NCBI GenBank assembly: GCA_002361175.1
Contig: DESG01000036.1
Span: 1-25,821 of the forward strand
Direction: 5' to 3'
Origin: Lachnoclostridium sp. UBA3320
Lineage (GTDB): Bacteria; Bacillota; Clostridia; Lachnospirales; Lachnospiraceae
Length of the DNA: 25,821 nt
Below, piece by piece: positions 1 through 7,519 of this stretch (positions are counted from its first letter, which is position 1; each line of letters opens with the position of its first letter). Below the pieces are notes generated by a model. The model saw only the letters and a program-made list of their open reading frames with translations. It searched no databases and was not told the origin of the DNA. The position numbers and the translations under genes are program-made.

Positions 1-90
1 TTATTTTAATGTTGATATCTTATAAAGTGAATAATTTTTATCTAGAATTTTTTACTGAATTTAAAAAGATTTATTCTTTAGGAGGAATTA

Positions 91-471
91 ATGGACTTAA
101 AATTACTTGGATTAAATATTAAAAACAGCAGAAAAAATATGAAATTAACTCAAGCACAACTTGCAGAAAAAACAAATTTATCAACTGTACATATTTCTCA
201 TATCGAAGGTGGCAGTGTTAAAATGTCAGTTGATACCCTAATTAATATATGCAATACCTTAAAAACGACCCCTAATGATATTCTCTGGGGACAATTTGAA
301 ACAAATATTGACAATTCTGATAATAGCAGCAAAGATATACTTACTGACAATGGTCAATACAATATTAATACACAGTTAAGTGAAAAAGCCAAAAATATGT
401 CACAAAGTGACAAACGACTTATGATAGAAATAGCTGGGCTTCTGGCAAATCGTGATAATAATGATAACTGA
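91..471 (+). CDS. XRE-family HTH transcriptional regulator
   Basis: A 126-residue Cro/C1-type DNA-binding protein. Residues about 8-65 form the HTH_3 domain, with the helix-turn-helix around 'TQAQLAEKTNLSTVHISHIE'. A polar Asn/Asp/Ser-rich linker follows (about 70-95), then a short C-terminal helix ('SQSDKRLMIEIAGLL') of the kind seen in many small Clostridial XRE regulators. The start is fixed by AGGAGG at 80-85, five bases before the ATG. The gene stands alone, convergent with the prfA operon, so its targets cannot be inferred from neighbours. It has no peptidase or sensor domain. Family assignment is firm; the regulated genes are unknown. Confidence 0.9.
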   Translation: MDLKLLGLNIKNSRKNMKLTQAQLAEKTNLSTVHISHIEGGSVKMSVDTLINICNTLKTTPNDILWGQFETNIDNSDNSSKDILTDNGQYNINTQLSEKAKNMSQSDKRLMIEIAGLLANRDNNDN

Positions 472-514
472 AATATTTGTGTCTAACATAAATATTATGT
501 ATATTTGAAATCAA

Positions 515-557
515 AAAAGGACAGTTGTCTTATAATATATAAAGAATCTGTCCTTTT
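515..557. terminator. Bidirectional intrinsic terminator (XRE gene / prfA)
   Basis: A 10-bp perfect stem, AAAAGGACAG (515-524) with CTGTCCTTTT (548-557), separates the two convergent genes. The better T-run (six Ts) is on the minus strand, so it mainly ends the prfA operon, with weaker function for the XRE gene. Confidence 0.75.
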
Positions 558-581
558 ACAATACTATTTTTAAAATATTTC

Positions 582-1658
582 TTAGCTGACTTCATCCAGC
601 TTGCTTAACTTTATAGCTTGGTCTGCTGCTATTATATTATCAAGTACTTCATTTATATCTCCGTCAAGTATTTCACCAAGCCTGTGACTTGTATACTTAA
701 TACGGTGGTCTGTTACACGTCCTTGTGGGAAGTTATACGTTCTTATTTTTTCAGAACGGTCGCCTGTACCAACTTGACTTCTTCTCTCTGCTGCCTGTTC
801 ACTGTTTGCCTTTTCCTGCTCCATATCATATATCCTTGAACGCAGCACTTTCATTGCCTTATCTTTATTTTTAAGCTGTGATTTCTCGTCCTGACAAGTC
901 ACCACTATTCCCGTTGGAATATGTGTAATCCTTACAGCAGAATCAGTTGTATTGACACATTGTCCGCCATTGCCTGAAGCACGGTAGACATCTATTTTAC
1001 AATCATTTGGGTCTATATGCACATCTAATTCTTCCACTTCTGGCATAATTGCAACAGTTGCTGTTGAAGTGTGTATTCTGCCGCCAGATTCTGTTGAAGG
1101 TATACGCTGTACACGATGAACACCACTTTCATACTTAAGCTTTGAATATGCTCCTGTGCCTATTACCATAAACACAATTTCCTTAAACCCGCCTATGCCA
1201 TTTTCATTAGCACTTATAACTTCTACTTTCCAGCGGTTATTTTCAGCAAATTTTGAATACATTCGGAATAAATCTGCGGCAAAAAGAGCTGCTTCGTCAC
1301 CTCCTGCACCTCCACGTATCTCTACAATTACGTTTTTGTTATCATTTGGGTCTTTTGGCAGCATAAGTATTTTAAGTTCTTGTTCACATAAACTAGCTTT
1401 TTCTTTACATGTGCTAAGTTCTTCTTTGGCAAGTTCTTTTAATTCCTCGTCACTTTCCTCGTCAAGCATTGCAAGGCTATCTTCTATTCCATCTTTTGCA
1501 GCCTTATATTCCTTATATTTACTTACAATAGGCACAAGTTCACTTTGCTCTCTCATAAGTTCCCTGTATTTATTCTGGTCAGCTATAACATCTTGTTCAG
1601 TAAGCAGCATATTTATCTCTTCAAGCCTTCTGGCTAAATCTTCTAATTTATCAAACAT
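582..1658 (-). CDS. prfA: Peptide chain release factor 1 (RF1)
   Basis: Release factor that reads UAA and UAG stop codons and triggers hydrolysis of peptidyl-tRNA in the ribosome. The 358 aa are full length for RF1. The PxT stop-codon recognition tripeptide is present as PST in 'RVQRIPSTESGGR' (about residue 185), which separates RF1 from RF2 (SPF). The peptidyl-hydrolysis motif GGQ is in 'ASGNGGQCVN' (about residue 230); its Gln is the residue methylated by PrmC, encoded 45 bp upstream. The start ATG is preceded by an AGGAAAG ribosome-binding site. It is the last gene of the DUF1385-prmC-prfA operon. No anomalies seen. Confidence 0.97.
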   Translation of the reverse strand: MFDKLEDLARRLEEINMLLTEQDVIADQNKYRELMREQSELVPIVSKYKEYKAAKDGIEDSLAMLDEESDEELKELAKEELSTCKEKASLCEQELKILMLPKDPNDNKNVIVEIRGGAGGDEAALFAADLFRMYSKFAENNRWKVEVISANENGIGGFKEIVFMVIGTGAYSKLKYESGVHRVQRIPSTESGGRIHTSTATVAIMPEVEELDVHIDPNDCKIDVYRASGNGGQCVNTTDSAVRITHIPTGIVVTCQDEKSQLKNKDKAMKVLRSRIYDMEQEKANSEQAAERRSQVGTGDRSEKIRTYNFPQGRVTDHRIKYTSHRLGEILDGDINEVLDNIIAADQAIKLSKLDEVS

Positions 1659-1703
1659 AGTCTTCTTTCCTTTCTTAAAAAATAAAATTAATTGATACTT
1701 AGA

Positions 1704-2531
1704 TTACTGCTTTACTGCCGCTACAACCCTGTCATTGCCAGATAAATCCTTTTGCACGCAAACATTTTTATATCCACTCTCCTTAAATAAATCTACAACT
1801 TGTTTACCTTGGTCATAACCTATTTCAACAGCTAAAGTTCCACCTTTTTTAAGATAATTTCTTGCTTCCCTGCCTATAATTTTGTAGAATTTAAGCCCAT
1901 CAGCACCACCATCAAGCGCTATAAATGGCTCATGTTCTTTCACTTCTGGCATAAGAGTAGGTATAACTTCTGTCCTTATATAAGGTGGATTTGATACTAT
2001 AACATCAAATTTTTTAGTTACATTATCAAACATATCACTGTGGATAAACTCTACATTAACATTATTAAGTTTAGCATTTTTCTTTGCAATTTCAAGTGCT
2101 TTTTGAGAAAAATCAGTCGCTATGCACAGTGCAGCATCACCAAGTTTCATAAGTGATATAGCAAGACAGCCAGAACCTGTACACATATCAAGAACACTTT
2201 TTCCTCTAACTAGTGGAAGTACATATTCTGCAAGTGTTTCAGTATCTTGTCTTGGCACAAGGACATCTGACGAAACTATAAATTTAAGCCCCATAAATTC
2301 CTGCACACCAGTAATATGTTGTAAAGGTATATGTGCTGCTCTGGCATTTATCAAGTTAAAATACTTTTGCACAGTTTTCTCTGAAACTTTATTGGATTTA
2401 TTTATAAAATATTTGGCCCTTCCCATTGTAGTAACATACTCAAATAAAAGCCATGCGTCTATATCACAGTCAGTTATACCTGCTTTTTCTAAAATATCTC
2501 TGCCTTCTTTAAGAAGTTTTTCATAACACAA
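1704..2531 (-). CDS. prmC: Release factor glutamine N5-methyltransferase PrmC
   Basis: SAM-dependent enzyme that methylates the GGQ glutamine of release factors. The N-terminal helical domain (about 1-75) has the family's 'PLQHITGVQEFMGL' segment. The Rossmann fold has the SAM loop 'VLDMCTGSGCLAISL' and the diagnostic NPPY motif in 'VSNPPYIRTEV', which binds the glutamine side chain. Its 275 aa match the usual length. It lies between the DUF1385 gene and prfA in a tight same-strand cluster, so enzyme and substrate are co-expressed. Confidence 0.96.
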   Translation of the reverse strand: MCYEKLLKEGRDILEKAGITDCDIDAWLLFEYVTTMGRAKYFINKSNKVSEKTVQKYFNLINARAAHIPLQHITGVQEFMGLKFIVSSDVLVPRQDTETLAEYVLPLVRGKSVLDMCTGSGCLAISLMKLGDAALCIATDFSQKALEIAKKNAKLNNVNVEFIHSDMFDNVTKKFDVIVSNPPYIRTEVIPTLMPEVKEHEPFIALDGGADGLKFYKIIGREARNYLKKGGTLAVEIGYDQGKQVVDLFKESGYKNVCVQKDLSGNDRVVAAVKQ

Positions 2532-2558
2532 AACTTTGACACTCCTTATATACCTTGA

Positions 2559-3866
2559 TTATTTATAATCTGAAAAATTTATTACCTTAGCCCCTTCTTT
2601 TGTGCTATGTTTTTCCGAATCCTTATCATCTATTACTTTGTTTTCTTCCACTTCACTAGTTTCTTCTAAATTAAGGAAATGGTCAAGTCCAATCAAGTTT
2701 TCATCATGTATATCTTTATACATAGGAATTGTTATTCCATGTCCTGATTCTTTGCGTTTCATCGCCTCTTCTGCTATTCTCTCAAGTTCAGCTTCTCTTT
2801 CTTCCATTTCTTTAAGCATACGTGCATGTTCCTCAGCACGTTGTTTATTTTCACGTTCCCTTTTAAGAAGTTCTTCTTTAAGTTGAGCACGTGATTTATG
2901 TACAGTATTCTTTTCACTTCTTGCCTTTTTCTCTTGCCTATTCTTTATCGCTTCTTGGCGTCTTTGATATCCTCTCCAATCAAATATCGCTTCAATAGCA
3001 GCAATAGCTACTTCTATCATTTCATCATCAGGTTCTCTTGTAGTAAGTTTTTGCATAAGCATACCTGGCTTACTTAAAAAATTTATAATTTTGTTATCAG
3101 TATTGCCTGCAAAACGTATAAATTCATAAGAAATACCCGCAATAACTGGTACAAGCAGTATACGTAACGCTATGCGAAGAAATATATTCTCAAAAGAAAT
3201 AAACATAAAACACACAATGCTTAGAAACATTACAATAAAAAGAAAATTTGTTCCACATCTTTTGTGGTGTTTTGACTGTGTGCGAACATTTTCTACCGTT
3301 AAGGGCAATCCATTTTCCACACAGTTTATGGATTTATGCTCTGCACCATGGTACATAAATACCCTTTTTATATCTTTCATAAGTGATATTGCAAGCACAT
3401 AGCCGATAAATAAGACAATACGTATCACACCTTCTATTACTGCAAGCATAGTAGGTGACTCTACTACAGTTATATTGTGTAGAATCTGTGATAAATAAAA
3501 TGGAAGAATAATAAAGATGACTAATGCAAGCGCAATAGCAAATAAAATGATAAGTATATTTTGTAATTTTTCTGTCTTATTTTTTTGCTCATTCTCTGCT
3601 TTAGTTTTAATATTTTCTTCTTCTTCATAATAATCTGCAGAATATGTCAAAGTTCTTATTCCAAGTGTCATAGATTCTATAAAACTGGTGATACCTCTTA
3701 TTATAGGCAATCTAAAAAACACTGATTTTTCAGATATGCTTGTACATTTGCCATGAATAATATTTATTTCACCATCAGGCTTTCTTACAGCAATAGAATA
3801 GTCAGATTTATATTTCATCATTATTCCTTCTAATACAGCCTGACCTCCAATTCCCGATGACTTCAC
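2559..3866 (-). CDS. DUF1385 (YqhQ-type) membrane protein with coiled-coil tail
   Basis: Integral membrane protein of the DUF1385 family, biochemical role not established. The N-terminus 'GIGGQAVLEGIMM' and the central 'YHGAEHKSINC' and 'HHKRCGTNF' segments (conserved His/Cys) are the family hallmarks. About four hydrophobic segments lie roughly at residues 100-125, 140-165, 205-225 and 228-250. The last ~130 residues are a charged Arg/Lys/Glu-rich predicted coiled coil, beyond the usual ~300-aa family length. I place the start at a GTG (3866), because a perfect GGAGGG (3873-3878) lies 6 nt before it; the in-frame ATG at 3884 has no ribosome-binding site. First gene of the operon with prmC and prfA, a common Lachnospiraceae and Clostridia arrangement. 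Confidence 0.88.
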   Translation of the reverse strand: MKSSGIGGQAVLEGIMMKYKSDYSIAVRKPDGEINIIHGKCTSISEKSVFFRLPIIRGITSFIESMTLGIRTLTYSADYYEEEENIKTKAENEQKNKTEKLQNILIILFAIALALVIFIILPFYLSQILHNITVVESPTMLAVIEGVIRIVLFIGYVLAISLMKDIKRVFMYHGAEHKSINCVENGLPLTVENVRTQSKHHKRCGTNFLFIVMFLSIVCFMFISFENIFLRIALRILLVPVIAGISYEFIRFAGNTDNKIINFLSKPGMLMQKLTTREPDDEMIEVAIAAIEAIFDWRGYQRRQEAIKNRQEKKARSEKNTVHKSRAQLKEELLKRERENKQRAEEHARMLKEMEEREAELERIAEEAMKRKESGHGITIPMYKDIHDENLIGLDHFLNLEETSEVEENKVIDDKDSEKHSTKEGAKVINFSDYK

Positions 3867-3919
3867 AGCTTTCCCTCCATTCATTCTATATATAAAAATT
3901 GTTACAGATATTAAACAAA

Positions 3920-3955
3920 ATGGTCACAACTCCGTATGTTAGGCGCTGTGACCAT
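3920..3955 (-). terminator. rpmE intrinsic terminator
   Basis: A 9-bp perfect stem, ATGGTCACA (3920-3928) with TGTGACCAT (3947-3955). On the minus strand it is followed by TTTTGTTT. It lies just downstream of rpmE and before the DUF1385 operon, so it separates the two units at least partially. Confidence 0.7.
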
Positions 3956-3987
3956 CAAACAATGCCGGTAAACCAGCTTTAAATTCT

Positions 3988-4194
3988 TTAATTAGCCTGA
4001 ATACCATATTTACGATTGAATTTATCAATCGCACCACGAGCTTTAACAGCCTTCTGCTGTCCTGTGTAGAAAGAATGACATTTTGAACAAATTTCTACAT
4101 GAATTTCTTCCTTTGTAGAACCAGTTATAAATTCATTGCCACAGTTGCATACAACTTTTGCCTGATAATAATTAGGATGAATTCCTTCTTTCAT
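3988..4194 (-). CDS. rpmE: 50S ribosomal protein L31
   Basis: Large-subunit ribosomal protein bL31, 68 aa from the chosen start. It has the zinc-binding form, with cysteines in 'VVCNCGNEF' and 'EICSKCHSFYTGQQK', followed by the typical C-terminal 'RGAIDKFNRKYG'. The start is ATG 4194, which begins 'MKEGIHPNYYQ' like known L31 proteins and has GGAGG about 12 nt upstream. A longer open frame to 4245 is not supported. Cysteine-containing L31 is usually the zinc-replete form, with a Cys-less paralog under Zur control elsewhere; none is seen here. Confidence 0.96.
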   Translation of the reverse strand: MKEGIHPNYYQAKVVCNCGNEFITGSTKEEIHVEICSKCHSFYTGQQKAVKARGAIDKFNRKYGIQAN

Positions 4195-4281
4195 AATAAC
4201 TATAACCTCCATTCTACAATCCCGTAGTACATATATATTATACATTTATGCACTATGGAAAGTAAATAACGCAACTTCCTA

Positions 4282-4310
4282 AGTATAACATACAAAATAT
4301 TCTAATGCAA
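4282..4310 (-). promoter_or_regulatory. rpmE promoter
   Basis: Minus-strand -35 TTGCAT (4305-4310), 17-nt spacer, -10 TATACT (4282-4287), about 80 nt before the rpmE start. A second TATAAT at 4237-4242, with only a weak -35, could give a shorter leader. Confidence 0.6.
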
Positions 4311-4359
4311 TCTTTTTTTGAAGTTTCTTTAATAATAGAAGAAAAAGAGCATCAGATAA

Positions 4360-4402
4360 AAAAGATAACATTTCAAACAAAGATGCTAAAATGTTATCTT
4401 TT
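4360..4402 (-). terminator. thrS intrinsic terminator
   Basis: A 14-bp perfect stem, arms 4360-4373 (AAAAGATAACATTT) and 4389-4402, with a 15-nt loop. On the minus strand it runs into a six-T tract just downstream of thrS. Confidence 0.8.
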
Positions 4403-4430
4403 GTTAAAATTTAAAAGGTTTATTAAATTA

Positions 4431-6407
4431 TTATATATTCTCTTCTTTACGTATTTCCTTTGTGCGTATTTCACGACAAATATCATTTATAAATACTTGT
4501 AAATCTTTCTGCCCTTCATCTCCTGCAAAACGGCTTCTTACAGACACTTTTCCTGCTTCTTCTTCCTGTGCACCTACTACAAGCATATAAGGAAGTTTGT
4601 CAAGTCTTGCTTCACGGATTTTATAACCTATCTTTTCAGAGCGGTTGTCAACTGTTGCATCTATGCCATTCTTTTTAAGTTCTGCAAGGACTTTTTCTGC
4701 ATAATTCGTAAATTTTTCAGATATAGGAAGTACACGCACCTGCTCAGGACAAAGCCATGTTGGGAATTTTCCTGCATACTTTTCAATAAGCCATGCAAGT
4801 GTACGTTCATAACATCCCATTGATGTTCTGTGTATAATATATGGACGCTTTTTCTCACCGTTTTCATCTATATAATACATATCAAAGCGTTCTGAAAGGA
4901 ACATATCAAGCTGTACTGTAATCATCGTGTCTTCTTTGCCATAGACATTTTTAGCCTGTATATCAAGCTTTGGTCCATAAAAAGCAGCTTCGCCCTTTTC
5001 TTCTGTGTACTCAAGTCCTATATCGTCAAGTATTTCACGCATTGCGCCTTCTACTTTGTCCCACTCTTTGGCTGTTCCAAGATATTTGTCTGTATGGTCA
5101 GGGTCCCACTTAGACATACGGTAAGTTACATCTTCTTCAAGCCCAAGGGTTTTAAGGCAGTATCTTGCAAGTCTTACACAGTCTTTAAACTCTCCTGCAA
5201 TCTGTTCTGGTGTACATATAAGATGTCCTTCTGAAATAGTAAACTGGCGTACACGTGTAAGCCCATGCATCTCGCCTGAATCTTCATTGCGGAAAATTGT
5301 AGATGTTTCGCCCATTCTATAAGGAAGGTCACGGTAGGATTTTTGCCTTGCTTTATAGACATAATACTGGAATGGACACGTCATAGGGCGCAGTGCAAAT
5401 ATATCATTGCCTGAAATGCTGTTACCGTTTTCATCCTCGTCATCATCGCCAAGAATAAACATTCCCTCTTTGTAATGTCCCCAGTGGTCTGAAATTTTAT
5501 ATAAATCAGATTTAGCCATAAATGGTGTCCTTGTCCTGACATATCCCCACTCATTGTCCTCTAGGTCTTCAATCCAGCGTTGAAGTTTTTGTATCATCTT
5601 AGTTCCCTTTGGCATAAAAAGTGGAAGCCCCTGTCCAATTACATCTACAGTAGTAAACAAATCCATCTCACGGCCAAGTCTGTTATGGTCACGGTTCTTT
5701 ATGTCATCGAGATATGCAAGGTAATCTTCTAAATCCTGTTTTTTGTTAAATGCAGTTCCATAAATACGTGTAAGCATCTTATTATGTTCATCACCACGCC
5801 AGTACGCACCAGATGATGATATAAGCTTAAATGCTTTTATCTGTTTTGTACTCATAAGGTGTGGACCTGCACAAAATTCTATAAAATCACCCTGCTTATA
5901 AAATGTCAAAGTATCTGTATCAGGGTGTTCATTAATCATTTCTACTTTATAAGGCTCATTACGCTCTGTCATAAGCTTTACAGCTTCTTCTTTTGAAAGA
6001 GTATACCGCTCAAGCTTATCACCTTTTTTAATAATTTTTTTCATCTCTTTTTCAATATTGTCAAGGTCTTCTCTGGAAAGACTTGGCATATCAAAATCAT
6101 AGTAAAAACCATTATCTATAGCAGGTCCTATAGTCAGCTTTGCATCTGGATAAAGATTTTGTACTGCTTCGGCCATAACGTGTGCGCATGTATGGCGATA
6201 AGCTTTCTTTCCATCTTCACTATCAAATGTCAGTATATTTAATTCACAATCCCTGTCTATAATAGTACGCAAATCAACAACTTGTCCGTCAATTTCTGCT
6301 GCACATGCTGCCCTTGCAAGACCATCGCTTATATCTGCTGCAATATCAATAACTGCCTTTTCTGAATTATATTCCTTAAATGAACCATCTTTTAAAGTTA
6401 CTTTCAT
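4431..6407 (-). CDS. thrS: Threonyl-tRNA synthetase
   Basis: Class II aminoacyl-tRNA synthetase charging tRNA-Thr, 658 aa (usual ~640). Domain order: TGS domain (about 1-60), editing domain with the 'HTCAHVMAEA' HxxxH motif, catalytic core (about 260-540), and anticodon-binding domain at the C-terminus ('VRVLPISEKF...YKIREARLDKLPY'). Zinc ligands appear conserved: Cys in 'RPMTCPFQYY', His in 'SEGHLIC', His in 'YIIHRTS'. In motif 2 the sequence reads 'TRVRQFTISEGH' where well-known bacterial enzymes have a QDDAH-type sequence, so the residue that usually contacts the threonine hydroxyl may differ. The start is fixed by GGAGGG (6414-6419), six nt before the ATG. Its own promoter and a structured leader lie directly upstream; no T-box is visible. 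Confidence 0.96.
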   Translation of the reverse strand: MKVTLKDGSFKEYNSEKAVIDIAADISDGLARAACAAEIDGQVVDLRTIIDRDCELNILTFDSEDGKKAYRHTCAHVMAEAVQNLYPDAKLTIGPAIDNGFYYDFDMPSLSREDLDNIEKEMKKIIKKGDKLERYTLSKEEAVKLMTERNEPYKVEMINEHPDTDTLTFYKQGDFIEFCAGPHLMSTKQIKAFKLISSSGAYWRGDEHNKMLTRIYGTAFNKKQDLEDYLAYLDDIKNRDHNRLGREMDLFTTVDVIGQGLPLFMPKGTKMIQKLQRWIEDLEDNEWGYVRTRTPFMAKSDLYKISDHWGHYKEGMFILGDDDEDENGNSISGNDIFALRPMTCPFQYYVYKARQKSYRDLPYRMGETSTIFRNEDSGEMHGLTRVRQFTISEGHLICTPEQIAGEFKDCVRLARYCLKTLGLEEDVTYRMSKWDPDHTDKYLGTAKEWDKVEGAMREILDDIGLEYTEEKGEAAFYGPKLDIQAKNVYGKEDTMITVQLDMFLSERFDMYYIDENGEKKRPYIIHRTSMGCYERTLAWLIEKYAGKFPTWLCPEQVRVLPISEKFTNYAEKVLAELKKNGIDATVDNRSEKIGYKIREARLDKLPYMLVVGAQEEEAGKVSVRSRFAGDEGQKDLQVFINDICREIRTKEIRKEENI

Positions 6408-6424
6408 AATAATCCCTCCAGATT

Positions 6425-6476
6425 AAAAAATGCCACGTCAAATATCCCTTCTGGTTAAATGCCAGAAGGGGCATTT
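6425..6476 (-). promoter_or_regulatory. Candidate attenuator leader of thrS
   Basis: In the minus-strand transcript, segment A AAATGCC (6476-6470) can pair with B GGCATTT (6463-6457, 6-nt loop) or with C GGCATTT (6434-6428), whose Ts extend to 6425. The A:C pairing encloses a 9-bp hairpin, CCCTTCTGG (6470-6462) with CCAGAAGGG (6454-6446), and ends in a run of six Ts. A:B and the inner hairpin exclude each other because B lies in the hairpin loop and arm. C ends only about five nt before the thrS ribosome-binding site. It may equally serve as the SASP terminator. Confidence 0.5.
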
Positions 6477-6484
6477 ATTGAAAT

Positions 6485-6513
6485 ATTCTATATCAGCAAC
6501 AACTGTTTGTCAA
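6485..6513 (-). promoter_or_regulatory. thrS promoter
   Basis: Minus-strand -35 TTGACA (6508-6513), exact 17-nt spacer, -10 TAGAAT (6485-6490). The -35 box overlaps the stop codon of the SASP gene. The predicted transcription start near 6478 puts the A segment of the leader structure at the 5' end of the RNA. Confidence 0.75.
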
Positions 6514-6722
6514 GATGTCAAATTTTTTGATTTTTTCTGTCTTGAGGCTAAGATGCCGCCAATTTTACCACTTTCCCTAGATGTAAGTGACTTCCATCCA
6601 GTATCTGTCACCTTGTCAAAAAGCCCAAGCTCTACTGCAACTTCCCATTTTGCTTGTTCTTTTTTTTCAAGTTTCTTTATATCTTCTACAGTTTTTACTT
6701 CTATTTTTTTCTTTTTAGTCAT
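6510..6722 (-). CDS. Alpha/beta-type small acid-soluble spore protein
   Basis: A 70-aa basic protein that should coat and protect DNA in the dormant spore. Residues 26-36 'WEVAVELGLFD' match the family's first conserved block, including the site cut by the germination protease GPR (between E27 and V28). Residues 46-56 'LTSRESGKIGG' match the second conserved block. This is the divergent Clostridial subtype with a Lys-rich N-terminus. AGGAGG lies just upstream of the ATG. It is on the same strand as thrS, whose promoter starts at its stop codon, so the two are probably separate units. It implies a sporulating organism. Confidence 0.82.
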   Translation of the reverse strand: MTKKKKIEVKTVEDIKKLEKKEQAKWEVAVELGLFDKVTDTGWKSLTSRESGKIGGILASRQKKSKNLTS

Positions 6723-6753
6723 AAAATCCTCCTAATATCACAATATTTGCACA

Positions 6754-6760
6754 TAGTATG
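6754..6760 (-). promoter_or_regulatory. Possible forespore (sigma-G/F-like) -10 element
   Basis: The minus strand reads CATACTA about 31 nt before the SASP start, matching the CATNNTA -10 consensus of sigma-G genes. No good -35 was found at the expected distance, so this is tentative. Confidence 0.35.
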
Positions 6761-6791
6761 TCCATTTTTAATAAAATTAATTATATATTAC

Positions 6792-6820
6792 TTGAAACAT
6801 TCGCCTCTTATATGTATAAT
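6792..6820 (+). promoter_or_regulatory. Promoter of the 185-aa hypothetical gene
   Basis: TTGAAA (6792-6797), 17-nt spacer, TATAAT (6815-6820): nearly perfect sigma-A promoter, giving a leader of about 60 nt before the ATG at 6890. Confidence 0.75.
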
Positions 6821-6889
6821 ATTATGTGTAATATTTAATTTCTAAGTTATGTTTTGTTAAAACTACATAATATATTTGGAGGTATTAAT

Positions 6890-7447
6890 ATGAGCAATAT
6901 ACAAAAGCCGAACTTTTCCTTACTGACCCAGAAAGAGGTTGACACTCTGGTTGCATTCCTTAATAATAACAGAGAAGCTATGAACAGTGACGTAATGAAC
7001 CAGAATAGTATTGATAAGCTTATAAATCTTATCACTAATGACAGCGATCGTATAGTTTTAGACCTTTTTGACCCATTTGCACGTATTGACCAGGATGTTC
7101 TTGAAGCTTCAGATTTTTATCTTGATAAAAATGATGTATGTGAGATTTGTTTCTCTGTCGATGATACTACTGATTTTGTTATACTTACTGCACATAATAC
7201 TGTTACTGGAAAAACTATTGAAATTACACCAAAGCTTATTAATAAAAGCGATACCCAAGATTGGGGTTATTTTATACCACCTGTATTTTTCAATCGTGTT
7301 GCTAAAGTATTTAATATGAAATATACCATAGAGACACACAATACAGTATGTGATAGATTTGCTAAATATATCTATGGCTCTGAAAAACACAAAATAGCAG
7401 AGATTTATCTTCCAACTAATGCAGACCTTATAGAACGCACGTTTTAA
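6890..7447 (+). CDS. Conserved-looking hypothetical protein, 185 aa
   Basis: I do not recognise a family. The start ATG (6890) follows GGAGG (6878-6882) by seven nt; an open frame 12 codons longer lacks a ribosome-binding site. The protein is soluble-looking, acidic and Asn/Asp-rich, without a signal peptide, membrane segment or cysteine cluster. Visible traits are a helical N-terminal third ('LLTQKEVDTLVAFLNNNREAM') and a probable alpha/beta remainder including 'DDTTDFVILTAHNTVTGKTIEI' and 'DWGYFIPPVFFNRVAKVF'. It is monocistronic, with its own strong promoter and a terminator at 7469-7509, between a spore gene and the sugar operon. Coding is well supported; function is not inferred. Confidence 0.8.
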   Translation: MSNIQKPNFSLLTQKEVDTLVAFLNNNREAMNSDVMNQNSIDKLINLITNDSDRIVLDLFDPFARIDQDVLEASDFYLDKNDVCEICFSVDDTTDFVILTAHNTVTGKTIEITPKLINKSDTQDWGYFIPPVFFNRVAKVFNMKYTIETHNTVCDRFAKYIYGSEKHKIAEIYLPTNADLIERTF

Positions 7448-7468
7448 GATTTACTCACAAAAAGAAAA

Positions 7469-7509
7469 AACTGTACGCTAGCCATCGAAAAATCAGCTAG
7501 TGTACAGTT
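7469..7509. terminator. Bidirectional terminator between convergent genes
   Basis: A 14-bp stem (one G-U), AACTGTACGCTAGC (7469-7482) with GCTAGTGTACAGTT (7496-7509). The minus-strand reading runs into six Ts, ending the sugar operon; the + reading ends the 185-aa gene less strongly. Confidence 0.8.
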
Positions 7510-7519
7510 CTTATAAATA

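Noticed and set aside
1156..1695. 179-aa + strand frame antisense to prfA
   Set aside because: Serine/leucine-rich antisense shadow of a clearly conserved gene; no ribosome-binding site.
4305..4502. 65-aa + strand open frame between rpmE and thrS
   Set aside because: It overlaps the thrS terminator and 3' end, has Lys/Phe/Leu-rich composition typical of antisense AT-rich DNA, and no ribosome-binding site.
6446..6470. Hairpin with a 7-nt loop in the thrS leader as a tRNA-Thr anticodon mimic (as in E. coli thrS control)
   Set aside because: The loop CATTTAA has UUU at the anticodon position and A instead of U at position 33, so it does not imitate a Thr anticodon (NGU).
6408..6520. T-box riboswitch for thrS
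   Set aside because: The leader is only ~70 nt and lacks the T-box core and specifier stem.
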